A DNA stretch of 50,812 nt from an uncultured Fidelibacterota bacterium (GTDB taxonomy: Bacteria > Fidelibacterota > Marinisomatia > Marinisomatales > Marinisomataceae), in assembly GCA_902525615.1 (NCBI GenBank), contig CABZHT010000001.1:1-50812 (forward strand). The letters are read 5' to 3'. A program made the position numbers and the translations under genes. How positions within the stretch are numbered: position 1 is the stretch's first letter; every line of letters starts with the position of its first letter. The notes beneath the pieces were generated by a model, which saw only the letters and a program-made list of their open reading frames with translations, was not told the origin of the DNA and searched no databases. Positions 1-8,232 of this stretch are shown in pieces.

Positions 1-2
1 AG

Positions 3-1436
3 TTTAAAAAAATCTCAAATCTACCAAATGAAGCTATTATTTATACACATTCACATGTAGATCATTGGAGAGGTGCTCCAGGGTTTTATGAGGACGATAC
101 CAAGATTTATGCTCATACTACATTTCAAAAAGGATTTTTTGACCAAAACAATTTACTTCGACCAATACTTACTGAAAGAGGCATGAAACAATTTGGTCAT
201 TTTTTACCAGATAGCTTAAAAAGAGGTCACGGACTAGGCTTTACTCTAAACTTTGACTTTGAACAACCTCCAGTAATTTATCCAACACATTTTTTCGAAC
301 TACAAACAAATAAACTCTCTGTAGCTGGCGTTGAACTTGAAATTCAACATAGTCCAGGAGAAACAGATGACCAAATCATTATTTACTACCCAGAAAAAGA
401 AGTAGTTATTAGTGCTGATAATTATTACATGAGATTTCCTAACCTGTATACCATCAGAGGAACATCTTATAGAGATTCAAAGAGTTGGTATAAATCTGTT
501 GATGCTATGAGATCATATCAACCACAATACTTGATTAGTTGTCATGGTCCCTTTCTTTCAGGAAAAGAAGATATAGAACAAAGATTATCTATTTACAGGG
601 ATGCCATTCAATTTATTCATGATTATGCAGTTAGAGGTGCAAATGCTGGCAAAACACCAGATGAGCTCGTTGAAGAATTTGAATATCCTGCATTTTTCTT
701 AGAAAATTATGATTTACAAGAAAAATATGGCAAAGTATCATGGAGCATAAGAAACGTTTACAACGGATATTTAGGATTTTTTGATGGTAGAGCTGTTAAC
801 TTAGAGCCATTATCTGATAAGATTAGAGCGCAATATATTTACGAATTGATTGGTTCAAAAGATAGATTAATTGAAGAAATTAATAAGGCTAACGATTTAG
901 CAAAATATCAATGGGCTGCAGAGTTAAGCGATATTGGATTATTTAATTTTCCAAATGATAAAGAAATTAAAAAATTGTATAGCTTATCTCTTGAAAATCT
1001 ATCATTAGCGGAGAAAAATCCAATAGCAAGGAATTATTATCTATCAGAGGCTTATGAACTATCAGAAAAAATATCTCCTTCATTGAAATATACCGTTTCA
1101 GCTGAACAAGTAAAAAATATACCTCTTGGCACATTTTTTGAAGCTATGGGACCAAGATTGGATCCAGTTAAGGCAAGAAATAAGTTTATAAGAGTAGGTT
1201 TCAATATTACAGATTCTGATGAAAAATTTGGAGTAGTTATACGAAACCAAGTAGCTGAAATATCAAATTTTTATAAAAATGACTATGATGTTATTGTTTC
1301 AGTAGATTCAAAGACTTGGAAAGGGATTATTTTAAGAACTGAAAGTGCTGCCGGAGCTATTGCTTCGGGTAAACTCAAAATTGATGGAGAATCACTTATG
1401 TTTCTTCAATTCTCCTCACTTTTTGTTAATGATTAA
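3..1436 (+). CDS. Alkyl/aryl sulfatase, BDS1-like metallo-beta-lactamase family (5' partial)
   Basis: The frame is open from the window edge, so the N-terminus is missing; the first internal ATG (183) is not the start. The upstream part holds the zinc motif THSHVDHWRG of the metallo-beta-lactamase fold. Further on come SPGETDDQ and an ISADN stretch typical of alkyl sulfatases. A middle all-helical part (YGKVSWSIRNVYNGYLGFFDG) matches the dimerisation domain, and the last ~120 residues look like the SCP2-type C-terminal domain. Such enzymes hydrolyse sulfate esters such as alkyl sulfates to alcohol plus sulfate. Signal peptide status cannot be judged. The gene converges on apt, with the two stop codons overlapping by 4 bases. 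Confidence 0.85.
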   Translation, partial: FKKISNLPNEAIIYTHSHVDHWRGAPGFYEDDTKIYAHTTFQKGFFDQNNLLRPILTERGMKQFGHFLPDSLKRGHGLGFTLNFDFEQPPVIYPTHFFELQTNKLSVAGVELEIQHSPGETDDQIIIYYPEKEVVISADNYYMRFPNLYTIRGTSYRDSKSWYKSVDAMRSYQPQYLISCHGPFLSGKEDIEQRLSIYRDAIQFIHDYAVRGANAGKTPDELVEEFEYPAFFLENYDLQEKYGKVSWSIRNVYNGYLGFFDGRAVNLEPLSDKIRAQYIYELIGSKDRLIEEINKANDLAKYQWAAELSDIGLFNFPNDKEIKKLYSLSLENLSLAEKNPIARNYYLSEAYELSEKISPSLKYTVSAEQVKNIPLGTFFEAMGPRLDPVKARNKFIRVGFNITDSDEKFGVVIRNQVAEISNFYKNDYDVIVSVDSKTWKGIILRTESAAGAIASGKLKIDGESLMFLQFSSLFVND

Positions 1437-1960
1437 TAATCTAAAAGAGTAATTACTTCACCAAATTTTTCAGCAAGCTTTTTAGATCCACCTAGTTTTG
1501 GTAGATCAATTAATGCAATTATATGAACTTCTGTTGCACCTAATTCTTGGCAAAGTTCTGCAGTAGCCATTGCGGTGCCGCCAGTTGCAATTAAATCATC
1601 AACTACCAAGACTTTATCTCCCTTTTTAATTGCATCTTCATGAATATGTACTGTATTTGTTCCATATTCTAAAGAGAAAAACTTTTCAGCGGCTTTTCTG
1701 GGCAATTTTCCAGGCTTTCTAGCTAATACAAATGATTTTGATAAAGCGTAGGCAATTGGTCCAGACCAGAAAAATCCTCTTGATTCAACGCCAACAACTC
1801 TATTGAAATCTAAGTGTTTTACCTTATCAACCATAATGTCTACTGTTGATTTAAAAGCTTCGGGATTTTCTAAAAGCGTGGTGATATCTTTAAATACTAT
1901 ACCCTCAATAGGATAATTTTTAACTATTGTTATTGTTTCTTTTATTTGTTCAATATTCAT
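1433..1960 (-). CDS. apt: Adenine phosphoribosyltransferase
   Basis: A cytosolic purine-salvage enzyme that converts adenine plus PRPP to AMP. The type I PRTase signature VLVVDDLIATGGTA is complete, and the family motif VVGVESRGFFWSGPIAYAL and the flexible-loop KPGKLP are present. Two in-frame ATGs lie upstream (1975, 1984). I chose 1960 (MNIEQIKETI) because the resulting 175 residues and the distance to the YPIEGIVFKDIT block match the family. No Shine-Dalgarno decides between the starts. It lies 3' of the CADD-like gene on the same strand and is convergent with the sulfatase. Confidence 0.93.
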   Translation of the reverse strand: MNIEQIKETITIVKNYPIEGIVFKDITTLLENPEAFKSTVDIMVDKVKHLDFNRVVGVESRGFFWSGPIAYALSKSFVLARKPGKLPRKAAEKFFSLEYGTNTVHIHEDAIKKGDKVLVVDDLIATGGTAMATAELCQELGATEVHIIALIDLPKLGGSKKLAEKFGEVITLLDY

Positions 1961-2012
1961 TTTTATTGCGTGCATGATACGCATTTAAAACATGAATTCA
2001 AACAAATGATTA

Positions 2013-2672
2013 CTAAGCTTGAATGTTATGTTTTTCACAAAGACCAGAAAGAAAGCCCCATAATACTTTTACAGTGGACAATCCAGCTTGTTTTGCCAAA
2101 ATCTTTTCTTCATCTGACAACTTATTCATCAATTCAGCACTTTGCTCTCTATGCTCGACATCAGCATCTTTGTGAACAAGAAAATATTCTAAACCTTCAT
2201 CAGTCGACACACTATAATGATCTATAAGTCCTTTAATTTTAGTTTCTGCAATTTCAGGTACCTGTCTTTCATAAGCATATAAAGCTCCTAAACCTTCAGC
2301 ATATGTAGATCTTGAAAGTCTAAAGAAATTATCAATCATCTCTTTTGTAAAATTCTCATGATCTACTGTTTCAACTGTATTTTCATCTGCTCCAACTGCT
2401 AAAGCAAAATTTTTCCATAGCATTGGATGATCTTTATTGAAATCTTCTTCATCGCTAAGATTATCAAGTAAAATTTTTCTATTTTCAATGTCTTCACAAA
2501 TTGAATGTGTAGCACTGATATAGCGAGGAAACGCCTTTATGTGCTGATAGTACTGTTCTGCGTAATCTTTTAATATTTCTTGATTTAACTCTCCATTGTT
2601 CCATGCAACATAAAATGGATGTTTTAATAAATGAAACTCATCTAATTGTTGATTTAATTTTTCTAGATACAT
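2013..2672 (-). CDS. CADD-family (TenA/haem-oxygenase fold) protein, likely pABA synthesis
   Basis: 219 residues, all helical, resembling Chlamydia CADD and its Nitrosomonas homologue, which form p-aminobenzoate from one of their own tyrosines with a metal cofactor. Candidate metal ligands are E75, H82, E135, H167, D171 and H174; the H-x3-D-x2-H spacing and the other spacings agree with the chlamydial ligands as I recall them. Tyr21 (in HPFYVAWNNGEL), Tyr37 and Lys145 sit where the sacrificial tyrosine, a second tyrosine and the essential lysine lie. AGGAG is 6 bases before the ATG. No other folate gene is nearby. An ordinary TenA thiaminase role is less likely. Confidence 0.85.
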   Translation of the reverse strand: MYLEKLNQQLDEFHLLKHPFYVAWNNGELNQEILKDYAEQYYQHIKAFPRYISATHSICEDIENRKILLDNLSDEEDFNKDHPMLWKNFALAVGADENTVETVDHENFTKEMIDNFFRLSRSTYAEGLGALYAYERQVPEIAETKIKGLIDHYSVSTDEGLEYFLVHKDADVEHREQSAELMNKLSDEEKILAKQAGLSTVKVLWGFLSGLCEKHNIQA

Positions 2673-2733
2673 TTTTTCTCCTAGTTTAGTTGGCTACCAC
2701 AATAATCTATATATTAAAATTTAATAATTCAAT

Positions 2734-4152
2734 TTATCCTTTAATTTGATCATACGCTTTTAATGCTATATCTCGAGACTCTTCAATTGATACTATAGGT
2801 TTTGGATAATCTTCACCGTAATTAATTCCTGCTTCTTCAAAGACAGAATCATCTGCTTCCCATGGAGCAAATAAAAATTTTGCAGGAAGGTTCTTTAATT
2901 CTGGTATAAAATGCTTAGTATATTCACCATCAGGATCAAATTTTTTACCCTGCAAAATAGGGTTAAATATTCTAAAATATGGTGCAGCGTCTGCTCCACT
3001 TCCTGCAGTCCATTGCCAGCTTGCAGTGTTATTTGCCAAATCTGCATCGCACAAGCAATCATTAAACCATTCCATTCCTAATCTCCAGTCAATTAAAAGA
3101 TTTTTGACTAAGAATGATGCGACAATCATCCTAACACGATTATGCATATATCCTGTTTCCCATAATTGTCTCATTCCAGCATCCACAATTGGATAACCTG
3201 TCTTTCCTTTTTGCCATGCTAATAGAAAATCTTGATTAAGAGACCAAGGAAATTTATCAAATCGTTTATTTAAATTTTCAGTGCACATAAATGGAAAATG
3301 ATATATCAAATAATATGAAAATTCTCTCCATCCTAATTCGCTATGAAAATGAGCAACATCTTTTTCTGGGCAAGCACTCTTATTATCAAACCATATTTGA
3401 TGAGGTGAGATTTCACCAAAATGTAAATGAGGAGATAAAACAGATACATTTTCTTGGGCAGGAAAATTTCTACCTTCTTTATAACCAGTTAAGCCGTTGT
3501 CTCTGAAATGAATATATTTTTCCATTGCAAACCTTTCTCCAATCTTCCAATGCTTATTAAACTTATCCTTCCAATGATGTTTTGGAAGGAGGTTTAATGA
3601 ATCTATATCACTCGAAAAGGCAAGCTTATCGGAAAAACTATAGTCATTTTTTGCAACAACCTCTCTTGGGCCAGCATGTTTTTTTAAGCACCCTTTTCTA
3701 TAGAATGGTGAAAAGACTTTATAAGGGGTATTATCATCTTTTAAAATCTCCCAAGGTTCCCACAATAATGAACCATTAAAAGTTTTTACTTCAATATCAT
3801 TATCTTTTAAAAATGATTTAATTATTGTATCTCTTTCAATTTCCCACGGACTATAACATCGATTCCATGAAAATGACTCAATGTCATGATTGCTTATTAA
3901 TTCTTTAATAATTTTAACAGGATCTCCTGAAAAATAATTTATTTTACCTTCTAATGAATTGTTCAAAGAGTTAAGAGAATGATGAAGCCACCAGGAGCTC
4001 GCTTCTCCGAGATTGAACTCTTTTTGAGTGTTATTTACTGTATCAAGGATAAATATAGGCGTTACAGGGCCATTTTGAGCTGCAAAATGTAAAGATGGGT
4101 TATCTGATAACCTTAAATCTCTTCTGAACCAATGGATTGCTAATTTACTCAT
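2734..4152 (-). CDS. phrB: Deoxyribodipyrimidine photolyase (class I CPD photolyase)
   Basis: An FAD-dependent, blue-light-driven enzyme that reverses cyclobutane pyrimidine dimers. The N-terminal antenna domain begins LAIHWFRRDLRLSDNPSL. The FAD-binding half carries GWREFSYYLIYHFP, TGYPIVDAGMRQLWETGYMHNRVRM and DADLANNTASWQWTAG, all hallmark blocks. About 472 residues, normal for class I. The ATG at 4152 follows GAGG with 6 bases between; the codon before it is TTG, which I reject as start. It overlaps the end of the S1/P1 nuclease gene by 8 bases, so it is the last gene of the LLM-DUF2256-nuclease-photolyase operon. Confidence 0.96.
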   Translation of the reverse strand: MSKLAIHWFRRDLRLSDNPSLHFAAQNGPVTPIFILDTVNNTQKEFNLGEASSWWLHHSLNSLNNSLEGKINYFSGDPVKIIKELISNHDIESFSWNRCYSPWEIERDTIIKSFLKDNDIEVKTFNGSLLWEPWEILKDDNTPYKVFSPFYRKGCLKKHAGPREVVAKNDYSFSDKLAFSSDIDSLNLLPKHHWKDKFNKHWKIGERFAMEKYIHFRDNGLTGYKEGRNFPAQENVSVLSPHLHFGEISPHQIWFDNKSACPEKDVAHFHSELGWREFSYYLIYHFPFMCTENLNKRFDKFPWSLNQDFLLAWQKGKTGYPIVDAGMRQLWETGYMHNRVRMIVASFLVKNLLIDWRLGMEWFNDCLCDADLANNTASWQWTAGSGADAAPYFRIFNPILQGKKFDPDGEYTKHFIPELKNLPAKFLFAPWEADDSVFEEAGINYGEDYPKPIVSIEESRDIALKAYDQIKG

Positions 4153-4909
4153 CAAAAACCTCGTTCAATGTACCAGCTAGGCGATATCCAGCAGTAAATA
4201 ACTGTATTTTGACTATATCAAAGTTTTCATATATATAATCATATCCAAGATAATCACCATTTCTTACATTACTGTAAATTATTTTAACTTTATTTTGAGA
4301 TTCATCTATCCATTCATTCTCCGACAAAAGCTCAATATTTTCAGAGGAAAAACTAAGTAGTAAATGTGAAGACAATTCAGTATAACTCATTTGGTAATTA
4401 TCAATCATATTTGTATCCCAAACTCGATGTAAATTTGAATCGTCACCAAACCATTTTACTTTAATATCATTTCCTCCTCTATCTTCACCTCTACCAACGT
4501 GTAACGGTTGATGTATATCTCCTATTAAATGAACCAAATATCTCAAATAAAATGCTTTTTCCTCTAATGAAACATCATTGTCTTTCAACTTGGATTTTGA
4601 AAGCTTGATTGCTTGAACAATATCTCCTTTTGAAGATTTTTTTGAATTCGCATATGTTATATTTAATGGCATATTTGCATAATGCCATGGGTTGTACTTC
4701 CTAAAATCTGGATTTGATCTCATTTCGTCAGACCAAGTACTTGCAATGGCAAGTGACGGATTTTGTAAAATTTTTTTAATTTCAATTTTTGTTTTTTTAG
4801 TTAAAAAATGTTCTGCAACTTCTCCGGTAGTGCGATGACCAGTCTTACCCCAACTAAATGCTAAGTTTAATAATAATATAATTTGTAAGAATAGTTTAAA
4901 GTGTCGCAT
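4145..4909 (-). CDS. Exported S1/P1-type zinc-dependent nuclease
   Basis: A secreted nuclease that degrades single-stranded nucleic acids and removes 3'-phosphate from nucleotides, probably for phosphorus and nucleoside scavenging. The signal peptide ends ...NLAFS and cleavage exposes W20. The mature WGKTGH matches Trp1 and His6 of the trinuclear zinc site. The other ligands are visible in [25 protein letters not shown] and HRVWDTNM. I start at the ATG at 4909 (254 residues) because it precedes the signal peptide and follows AAAAGGA; the longer frame to 4963 lies inside the DUF2256 gene. It overlaps DUF2256 by 14 bases and phrB by 8. Confidence 0.92.
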   Translation of the reverse strand: MRHFKLFLQIILLLNLAFSWGKTGHRTTGEVAEHFLTKKTKIEIKKILQNPSLAIASTWSDEMRSNPDFRKYNPWHYANMPLNITYANSKKSSKGDIVQAIKLSKSKLKDNDVSLEEKAFYLRYLVHLIGDIHQPLHVGRGEDRGGNDIKVKWFGDDSNLHRVWDTNMIDNYQMSYTELSSHLLLSFSSENIELLSENEWIDESQNKVKIIYSNVRNGDYLGYDYIYENFDIVKIQLFTAGYRLAGTLNEVFDE

Positions 4910-5048
4910 TATTATTTTTCCTTTTATTTTTCCTACATCTTTCACTACAAAATTTAACATCATTCCAAGTCAATCTCCACTTCTTCCTCCAAGAAAATGA
5001 TAATTTACAAACGGGACAAATCTTTGTGGGTAGATGTTCTTTTTTCAT
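4896..5048 (-). CDS. DUF2256 small zinc-ribbon-like protein (50 aa)
   Basis: A 50-residue protein with [16 protein letters not shown] and [10 protein letters not shown], the two Cys pairs and WRKKW block of the DUF2256 family. Four cysteines (CxxC plus CxxxC) probably bind zinc. The start ATG overlaps the stop of the LLM gene as ATGA, and the end overlaps the S1/P1 nuclease start, so it is translationally coupled on both sides. DUF2256 genes are, to my recollection, often found beside photolyase/cryptochrome genes; here phrB is two genes downstream. The function is unknown. Confidence 0.9.
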   Translation of the reverse strand: MKKEHLPTKICPVCKLSFSWRKKWRLTWNDVKFCSERCRKNKRKNNNATL

Positions 5049-6067
5049 GATTTCAACAATGGTATTACTTTATCACCAATCAATTTAATAGAGTCAGATA
5101 ATTGTTGATGTGCTAGTTCAGCAACACTCATTTGAAAAGCAAATTGTGTGATACCGCCTAAGCTATTACTATGCGCTTTTATCTTTTCAACTACCTCGGA
5201 AGGATCTCCTACTACCAATGCACCTGTTTCACTTACGAGAAAATCATAACTTTGTCTAGTAACTGGACCCCATCCGCGCTCTAACCCAATTTTAGTAAAT
5301 GATTTTTTATATCCATGAAAAAAATTCTCTCTGGCCTTATCTCCGTCTGTTCCTACAAATCCCAATGAATGGACTCCAATCTGAATATCTTCCTCTTTAA
5401 ATCCTGAATCTATCCATGTTTGGCGATATAAATCACATAACGGTCTAAATCTGTGTGTTTCCCCGCCAATAATAGCAATCATTAAAGGAAGACCTAATTT
5501 TGCGGCTCTGACAACAGACTGTGGTGTTCCTCCTACCCCAATCCATATAGGTATTTTTTGTTGATAAGGTCTTGGATGAACCTCTTGTCCTGAAAGAGAT
5601 GGTCTAAATTTACCAGACCAAGTAACTGCAGTATTATCTCTAATTTTTAAAAGTAGGTCTAATTTCTCTTCAAATAGTTCATTATAATCATCAAAACTTA
5701 AACCAAAAAGTGGAAATGACTCTCTGAAGGATGCTCTTCCAACGACCATTTGTACTCTTCCTTTCGAAAGCAAATCTAAAGTAGCATAATTTTGAAACAA
5801 CCTAACTGGATCAGCTGCAGATAATACAGCAACTGACGACTTAAGTATAATATTTTTTGTAATACTAGAGGCAGCGGAAAGTATATTATGAGCTGCGGAA
5901 TCTAAATACTCACGTCTATGATGTTCTCCAATACCATAAAAATCTAATCCATATTCATCTGAAAGATGAATGCGATCTAATAGATTTCTAATGGTTTGAT
6001 GTCTGTGATCAGCAGAATTATTTTCTGGCTGCTCTAATGATGCAAAACTGTGAATTCCTATTTTCAA
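5045..6067 (-). CDS. LLM-class flavin-dependent oxidoreductase
   Basis: A luciferase-like monooxygenase family TIM barrel, about 340 residues; such enzymes use FMNH2 and O2 on unknown substrates. Visible blocks are [52 protein letters not shown] and [21 protein letters not shown]. There is no ATG near the conserved N-terminus. The TTG at 6067 (encoding the residue before KIGIHSF) has AAAGGA 7 bases upstream and fits the family start, so I prefer it to the TTG at 6121. First gene of the operon with DUF2256, S1/P1 nuclease and phrB. Its substrate cannot be told from sequence. Confidence 0.9.
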   Translation of the reverse strand: MKIGIHSFASLEQPENNSADHRHQTIRNLLDRIHLSDEYGLDFYGIGEHHRREYLDSAAHNILSAASSITKNIILKSSVAVLSAADPVRLFQNYATLDLLSKGRVQMVVGRASFRESFPLFGLSFDDYNELFEEKLDLLLKIRDNTAVTWSGKFRPSLSGQEVHPRPYQQKIPIWIGVGGTPQSVVRAAKLGLPLMIAIIGGETHRFRPLCDLYRQTWIDSGFKEEDIQIGVHSLGFVGTDGDKARENFFHGYKKSFTKIGLERGWGPVTRQSYDFLVSETGALVVGDPSEVVEKIKAHSNSLGGITQFAFQMSVAELAHQQLSDSIKLIGDKVIPLLKS

Positions 6068-6131
6068 TTTTTTTTCCTTTTTTTTGTGGTGCAAATTATT
6101 AGAAAATGAAAATTTTAACAAGAAGGTCTTA

Positions 6132-6338
6132 TTATTTATTTTGATTGTATAGTAGAGTTTTTAAGCCGTAAAAAAACCAAACTGCAACAACTCCCCACCA
6201 TAAAGCAAAAAACCAATCATTTTTATTTGTTCCATTCCAGTCTAACCGCTCAAAAATAAATGCTTCCACAAACAAATCAAATGCAAGAAGAGTAAAGAAT
6301 CCAAAAATCCATATGAGAAAAAAATTAAACGATTTCAT
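6132..6338 (-). CDS. Small membrane protein, function unknown (68 aa)
   Basis: Two hydrophobic helices are apparent: about residues 5-27 (FFLIWIFGFFTLLAFDLFV) and about 43-61 (FALWWGVVAVWFFYGL). A short polar turn with KNDW lies between. I do not recognise a family. It starts at an ATG that overlaps the end of an upstream mini-ORF, with GGAAAA about 7 bases upstream, and ends 64 bases before the LLM gene start, so it may lead that operon. Confidence 0.6.
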   Translation of the reverse strand: MKSFNFFLIWIFGFFTLLAFDLFVEAFIFERLDWNGTNKNDWFFALWWGVVAVWFFYGLKTLLYNQNK

Positions 6339-6463
6339 CAGCTTTTTCCATTTTTAAGCCAGTTACTTCAAAATCCGTCAAGCTCAATAATTCTTGCATT
6401 GTCATGGATTCTGCAAATATTGTTCCAATCTAACTGATGGACATACTCTCTAATTGAAAGCAT
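6325..6463 (-). pseudogene. Possible frameshifted mini-ORF (~45 aa)
   Basis: Reading from ATG 6463 gives MLSIREYVHQL..., which runs into a stop after 31 residues. In another frame the same stretch continues as IGTIFAESMTMQELLSLTDF and VTGLKMEKADEIV, which looks more protein-like. Dropping a single G near 6432 joins the two into one 45-residue frame ending at 6325, overlapping the start of the next gene. It could be a real frameshift, a sequencing error, or two unrelated short ORFs (the second from ATG 6405, 26 residues). Confidence 0.3.
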
Positions 6464-6580
6464 TTAATCATCTTCATTCATAGCTATGTTGAATACCATA
6501 AATACAACGAAAATAATGCACAAAAAGAACATTGGAAGCTCTATTGGATGCTGAAATGTAAAAGGTCCCCATTCTATCAT
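6464..6580 (-). CDS. Possible tiny membrane protein (38 aa)
   Basis: Reads MIEWGPFTFQHPIELP followed by one strongly hydrophobic helix (MFFLCIIFVVFMVF) and an acidic end NEDD. No clear Shine-Dalgarno is seen; the start lies about 10-20 bases past a terminator T-run, so a leaderless or short-leader transcript would be needed. The stop TAA abuts the next ATG. Composition and order look like a genuine micro-protein, but support is limited. Confidence 0.4.
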   Translation of the reverse strand: MIEWGPFTFQHPIELPMFFLCIIFVVFMVFNIAMNEDD

Positions 6581-6591
6581 GACGAAATATA

Positions 6592-6622
6592 TAAAAAAAG
6601 GGGCTAAAAAGCCCCTCTTTTA
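6592..6622 (-). terminator. Rho-independent terminator (hairpin GGGGCT/AGCCCC)
   Basis: A six-base-pair GC-rich stem, 6600-6605 with 6610-6615, and a 4-base loop. On the minus strand it is followed by a run of about eight Ts, the classical intrinsic terminator form. It ends the transcript of the 59-residue ORF just upstream. A weaker T-rich stretch on the other side could make it work in both directions. Confidence 0.85.
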
Positions 6623-6638
6623 AACCAAATGAAAAGGA

Positions 6639-6818
6639 TTATTTCTCATTTAATTGTGCTCTTACTCCTAAGATTCCAAAAGTTGGAGCCCATAATCCTA
6701 CAAAAACTCCTACTTGTCTTGCTGATGCGGCATTTTCATATCCTGGAACATTCAAAAACAACAATACAGCCATCAGAATTGAAAGAATCATTAAAAGATA
6801 CCATGAATTTGAGTTCAT
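6639..6818 (-). CDS. Small membrane protein, function unknown (59 aa)
   Basis: Begins MNSNSWYLLMILSILMAVLL, so a first transmembrane helix is followed by NVPGYENAASARQ and a second hydrophobic part VGVFVGLWAPTFGILG, then VRAQLNEK. The ribosome binding site AGAGGGA sits 5 bases before the ATG, and a strong terminator lies 16 bases after the stop, which together support a real gene. No family recognised. Last of three consecutive tiny membrane ORFs. Confidence 0.7.
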   Translation of the reverse strand: MNSNSWYLLMILSILMAVLLFLNVPGYENAASARQVGVFVGLWAPTFGILGVRAQLNEK

Positions 6819-6839
6819 TTTTCCCTCTGTAAGTTAAGT

Positions 6840-6944
6840 TTAATAAACACTAAATAATTTTAGTACAAATGCGATAAAAATCAACACTAAAACTAATTTG
6901 CTATCTAAGCATACATTAACAATTTTTGCTATCATTTTATCCAT
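6840..6944 (-). CDS. Tiny membrane protein (34 aa)
   Basis: Reads MDKMIAKIVNVCLDSK then one hydrophobic helix LVLVLIFIAFVLKLF. GGAGG lies 9 bases before the ATG, an unusually good ribosome binding site for this region. Its start overlaps the end of the 44-residue ORF upstream by 8 bases, so translation may be coupled. Function unknown. Confidence 0.55.
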   Translation of the reverse strand: MDKMIAKIVNVCLDSKLVLVLIFIAFVLKLFSVY

Positions 6945-7071
6945 TTATAAGTACCTCCAGAAAAATTAACGATGCTACACCAACAGTAAATATTAAAGAT
7001 AGATAGAATCCTACCTTTGTATCTAAAATTGAAATAAGACCATTTGATATATTATTTAATTGTTTTAGCAT
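6937..7071 (-). CDS. Tiny membrane protein (44 aa)
   Basis: Reads MLKQLNNISNGLISILDTKV followed by a hydrophobic helix FYLSLIFTVGVASLIFLEVL. The N-terminal half could be an amphipathic helix. No clear ribosome binding site. The 3' end contains the Shine-Dalgarno of the next mini-ORF. Function unknown. Confidence 0.5.
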   Translation of the reverse strand: MLKQLNNISNGLISILDTKVGFYLSLIFTVGVASLIFLEVLING

Positions 7072-7118
7072 GCGTGGATAAAATAAGGCTTTGGAGTTAA
7101 AAAAACAAATAGAACCAA

Positions 7119-7721
7119 CTAAAAATGTGTCATGAAGGATAAAAAAGCATTATCTCCGTTAGATCCAATTTCAACTAGATAATTCTTTTTAAATAATCGA
7201 ACTACCGGAATAAACATATAGGAATATTTGTTATCAGAATATTCCATTCTGTACTGTGCTATAAGCCAGGTTGAGGTTTTTGAATAGTCTACCGTATAAG
7301 GACTATATGCTAGACGAGTATTTGAAACTACAGCACTGTTATGAGAATAATATTCAAGCATTTGCACAACCATAAATCTTCTATCTTCCCAGTCTCCGTG
7401 TATTCCAACAGTACCCATACTTTTAGAATTCTTAGTATTTAGTCCAACGCTTGAAAGCAAGTAAAGATTTGCTTGAGAATTTTTATTATTCCACCTCTTA
7501 GCTAAATAGTTATTGTTAATTAATGCAAAGGTTTCATTTGACTTTCTGTCCTCCAGAAATCTTCCACCAATTAACCAATTACTAGTCTTAGAAACACCAA
7601 ACCTTATATCATTGTAACTAGGATTTTGTGTTATCCAAAACACCTTTCCGTTTTTAAATATTACAGGATGAGCAGATATAGCGCTAAATAGAATGATTGA
7701 AGCAAAAAGTTTTCTAATCAA
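7119..7721 (-). CDS. Exported protein, possible outer-membrane beta-barrel, unknown function
   Basis: 200 residues with an N-terminal signal peptide (MIRKLFASIILFSAISAHPV). The rest shows alternating aromatic/polar strands such as SNWLIGGRF, RRFMVVQMLEYYSH and SYMFIPVVRLF and ends in F, as outer-membrane strands often do. The start codon appears to be TTG at 7721 (no ATG in frame nearby); it lies 9 bases after the HMA-like gene, so the two probably share a transcript. No family recognised. Confidence 0.65.
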   Translation of the reverse strand: MIRKLFASIILFSAISAHPVIFKNGKVFWITQNPSYNDIRFGVSKTSNWLIGGRFLEDRKSNETFALINNNYLAKRWNNKNSQANLYLLSSVGLNTKNSKSMGTVGIHGDWEDRRFMVVQMLEYYSHNSAVVSNTRLAYSPYTVDYSKTSTWLIAQYRMEYSDNKYSYMFIPVVRLFKKNYLVEIGSNGDNAFLSFMTHF

Positions 7722-7730
7722 AATGATTTT

Positions 7731-8150
7731 TTAGCTTTCAATTTCAGAAGTAAGATTAAATGCCATAGGCTGTAAAATGCCCAGCTTATCCGTGCTGAAC
7801 TTGGTTAATTTTTCATTCTGGAGAATATAAAGTAAATTTACATCATATCCGGCATCTTCAATAACCTGCACAATTTTTTCAGGATTTATATTTGTTGATT
7901 CTAATAGACCAAGCTGTACATATTGAGCATCAATATCTACAGAAACACCATCTGTAAATTTAGACTTGTCGATGAAATCGGTTTTTGCAAAACCTTCGCC
8001 AATTCCAAAAGCGCACATTGAACAAACCATTCCTAAAACTTCTACAACTGCCTCGTTTTCATTTATCTTAATTTCTTTATCCTGAATTGATACTTTAGAT
8101 TGAGAAAATCCAAGGCTTAAAAGCAAAAAAAATACAAAAAACATTTTCAT
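7731..8150 (-). CDS. Exported heavy-metal-associated (HMA-like) protein
   Basis: 139 residues: signal peptide MKMFFVFFLLLSLGFS, then an HMA-type ferredoxin-like fold of about 75 residues with the metal motif GMVCSMCAFG (MxCxxC) and the closing strand VIQDAGYDVN-like segment (VQVIEDAGYDVNLLYI). This resembles periplasmic MerP-type metal binders, but it is longer and has a C-terminal extension. GGAG is 8 bases before the ATG. Probable two-gene unit with the barrel-like protein downstream, suggesting metal binding in the envelope; the metal is not known. Confidence 0.75.
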   Translation of the reverse strand: MKMFFVFFLLLSLGFSQSKVSIQDKEIKINENEAVVEVLGMVCSMCAFGIGEGFAKTDFIDKSKFTDGVSVDIDAQYVQLGLLESTNINPEKIVQVIEDAGYDVNLLYILQNEKLTKFSTDKLGILQPMAFNLTSEIES

Positions 8151-8232
8151 TATTACTTCTCCGATTTATTATATACAATTTTAGTAAATAAAAAATTTTT
8201 AGACAAGTAGGTAATTTTATGTGACTAGTAGT

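Noticed and set aside
1946-2227. Open frame on the plus strand
   Set aside because: It lies across apt and the CADD-like gene in antisense and shows no domain; both genes on the other strand are well supported.
6629-6832. 67-codon plus-strand frame
   Set aside because: It is antisense to the 59-residue minus-strand ORF, which has a Shine-Dalgarno and terminator; the plus frame has neither.
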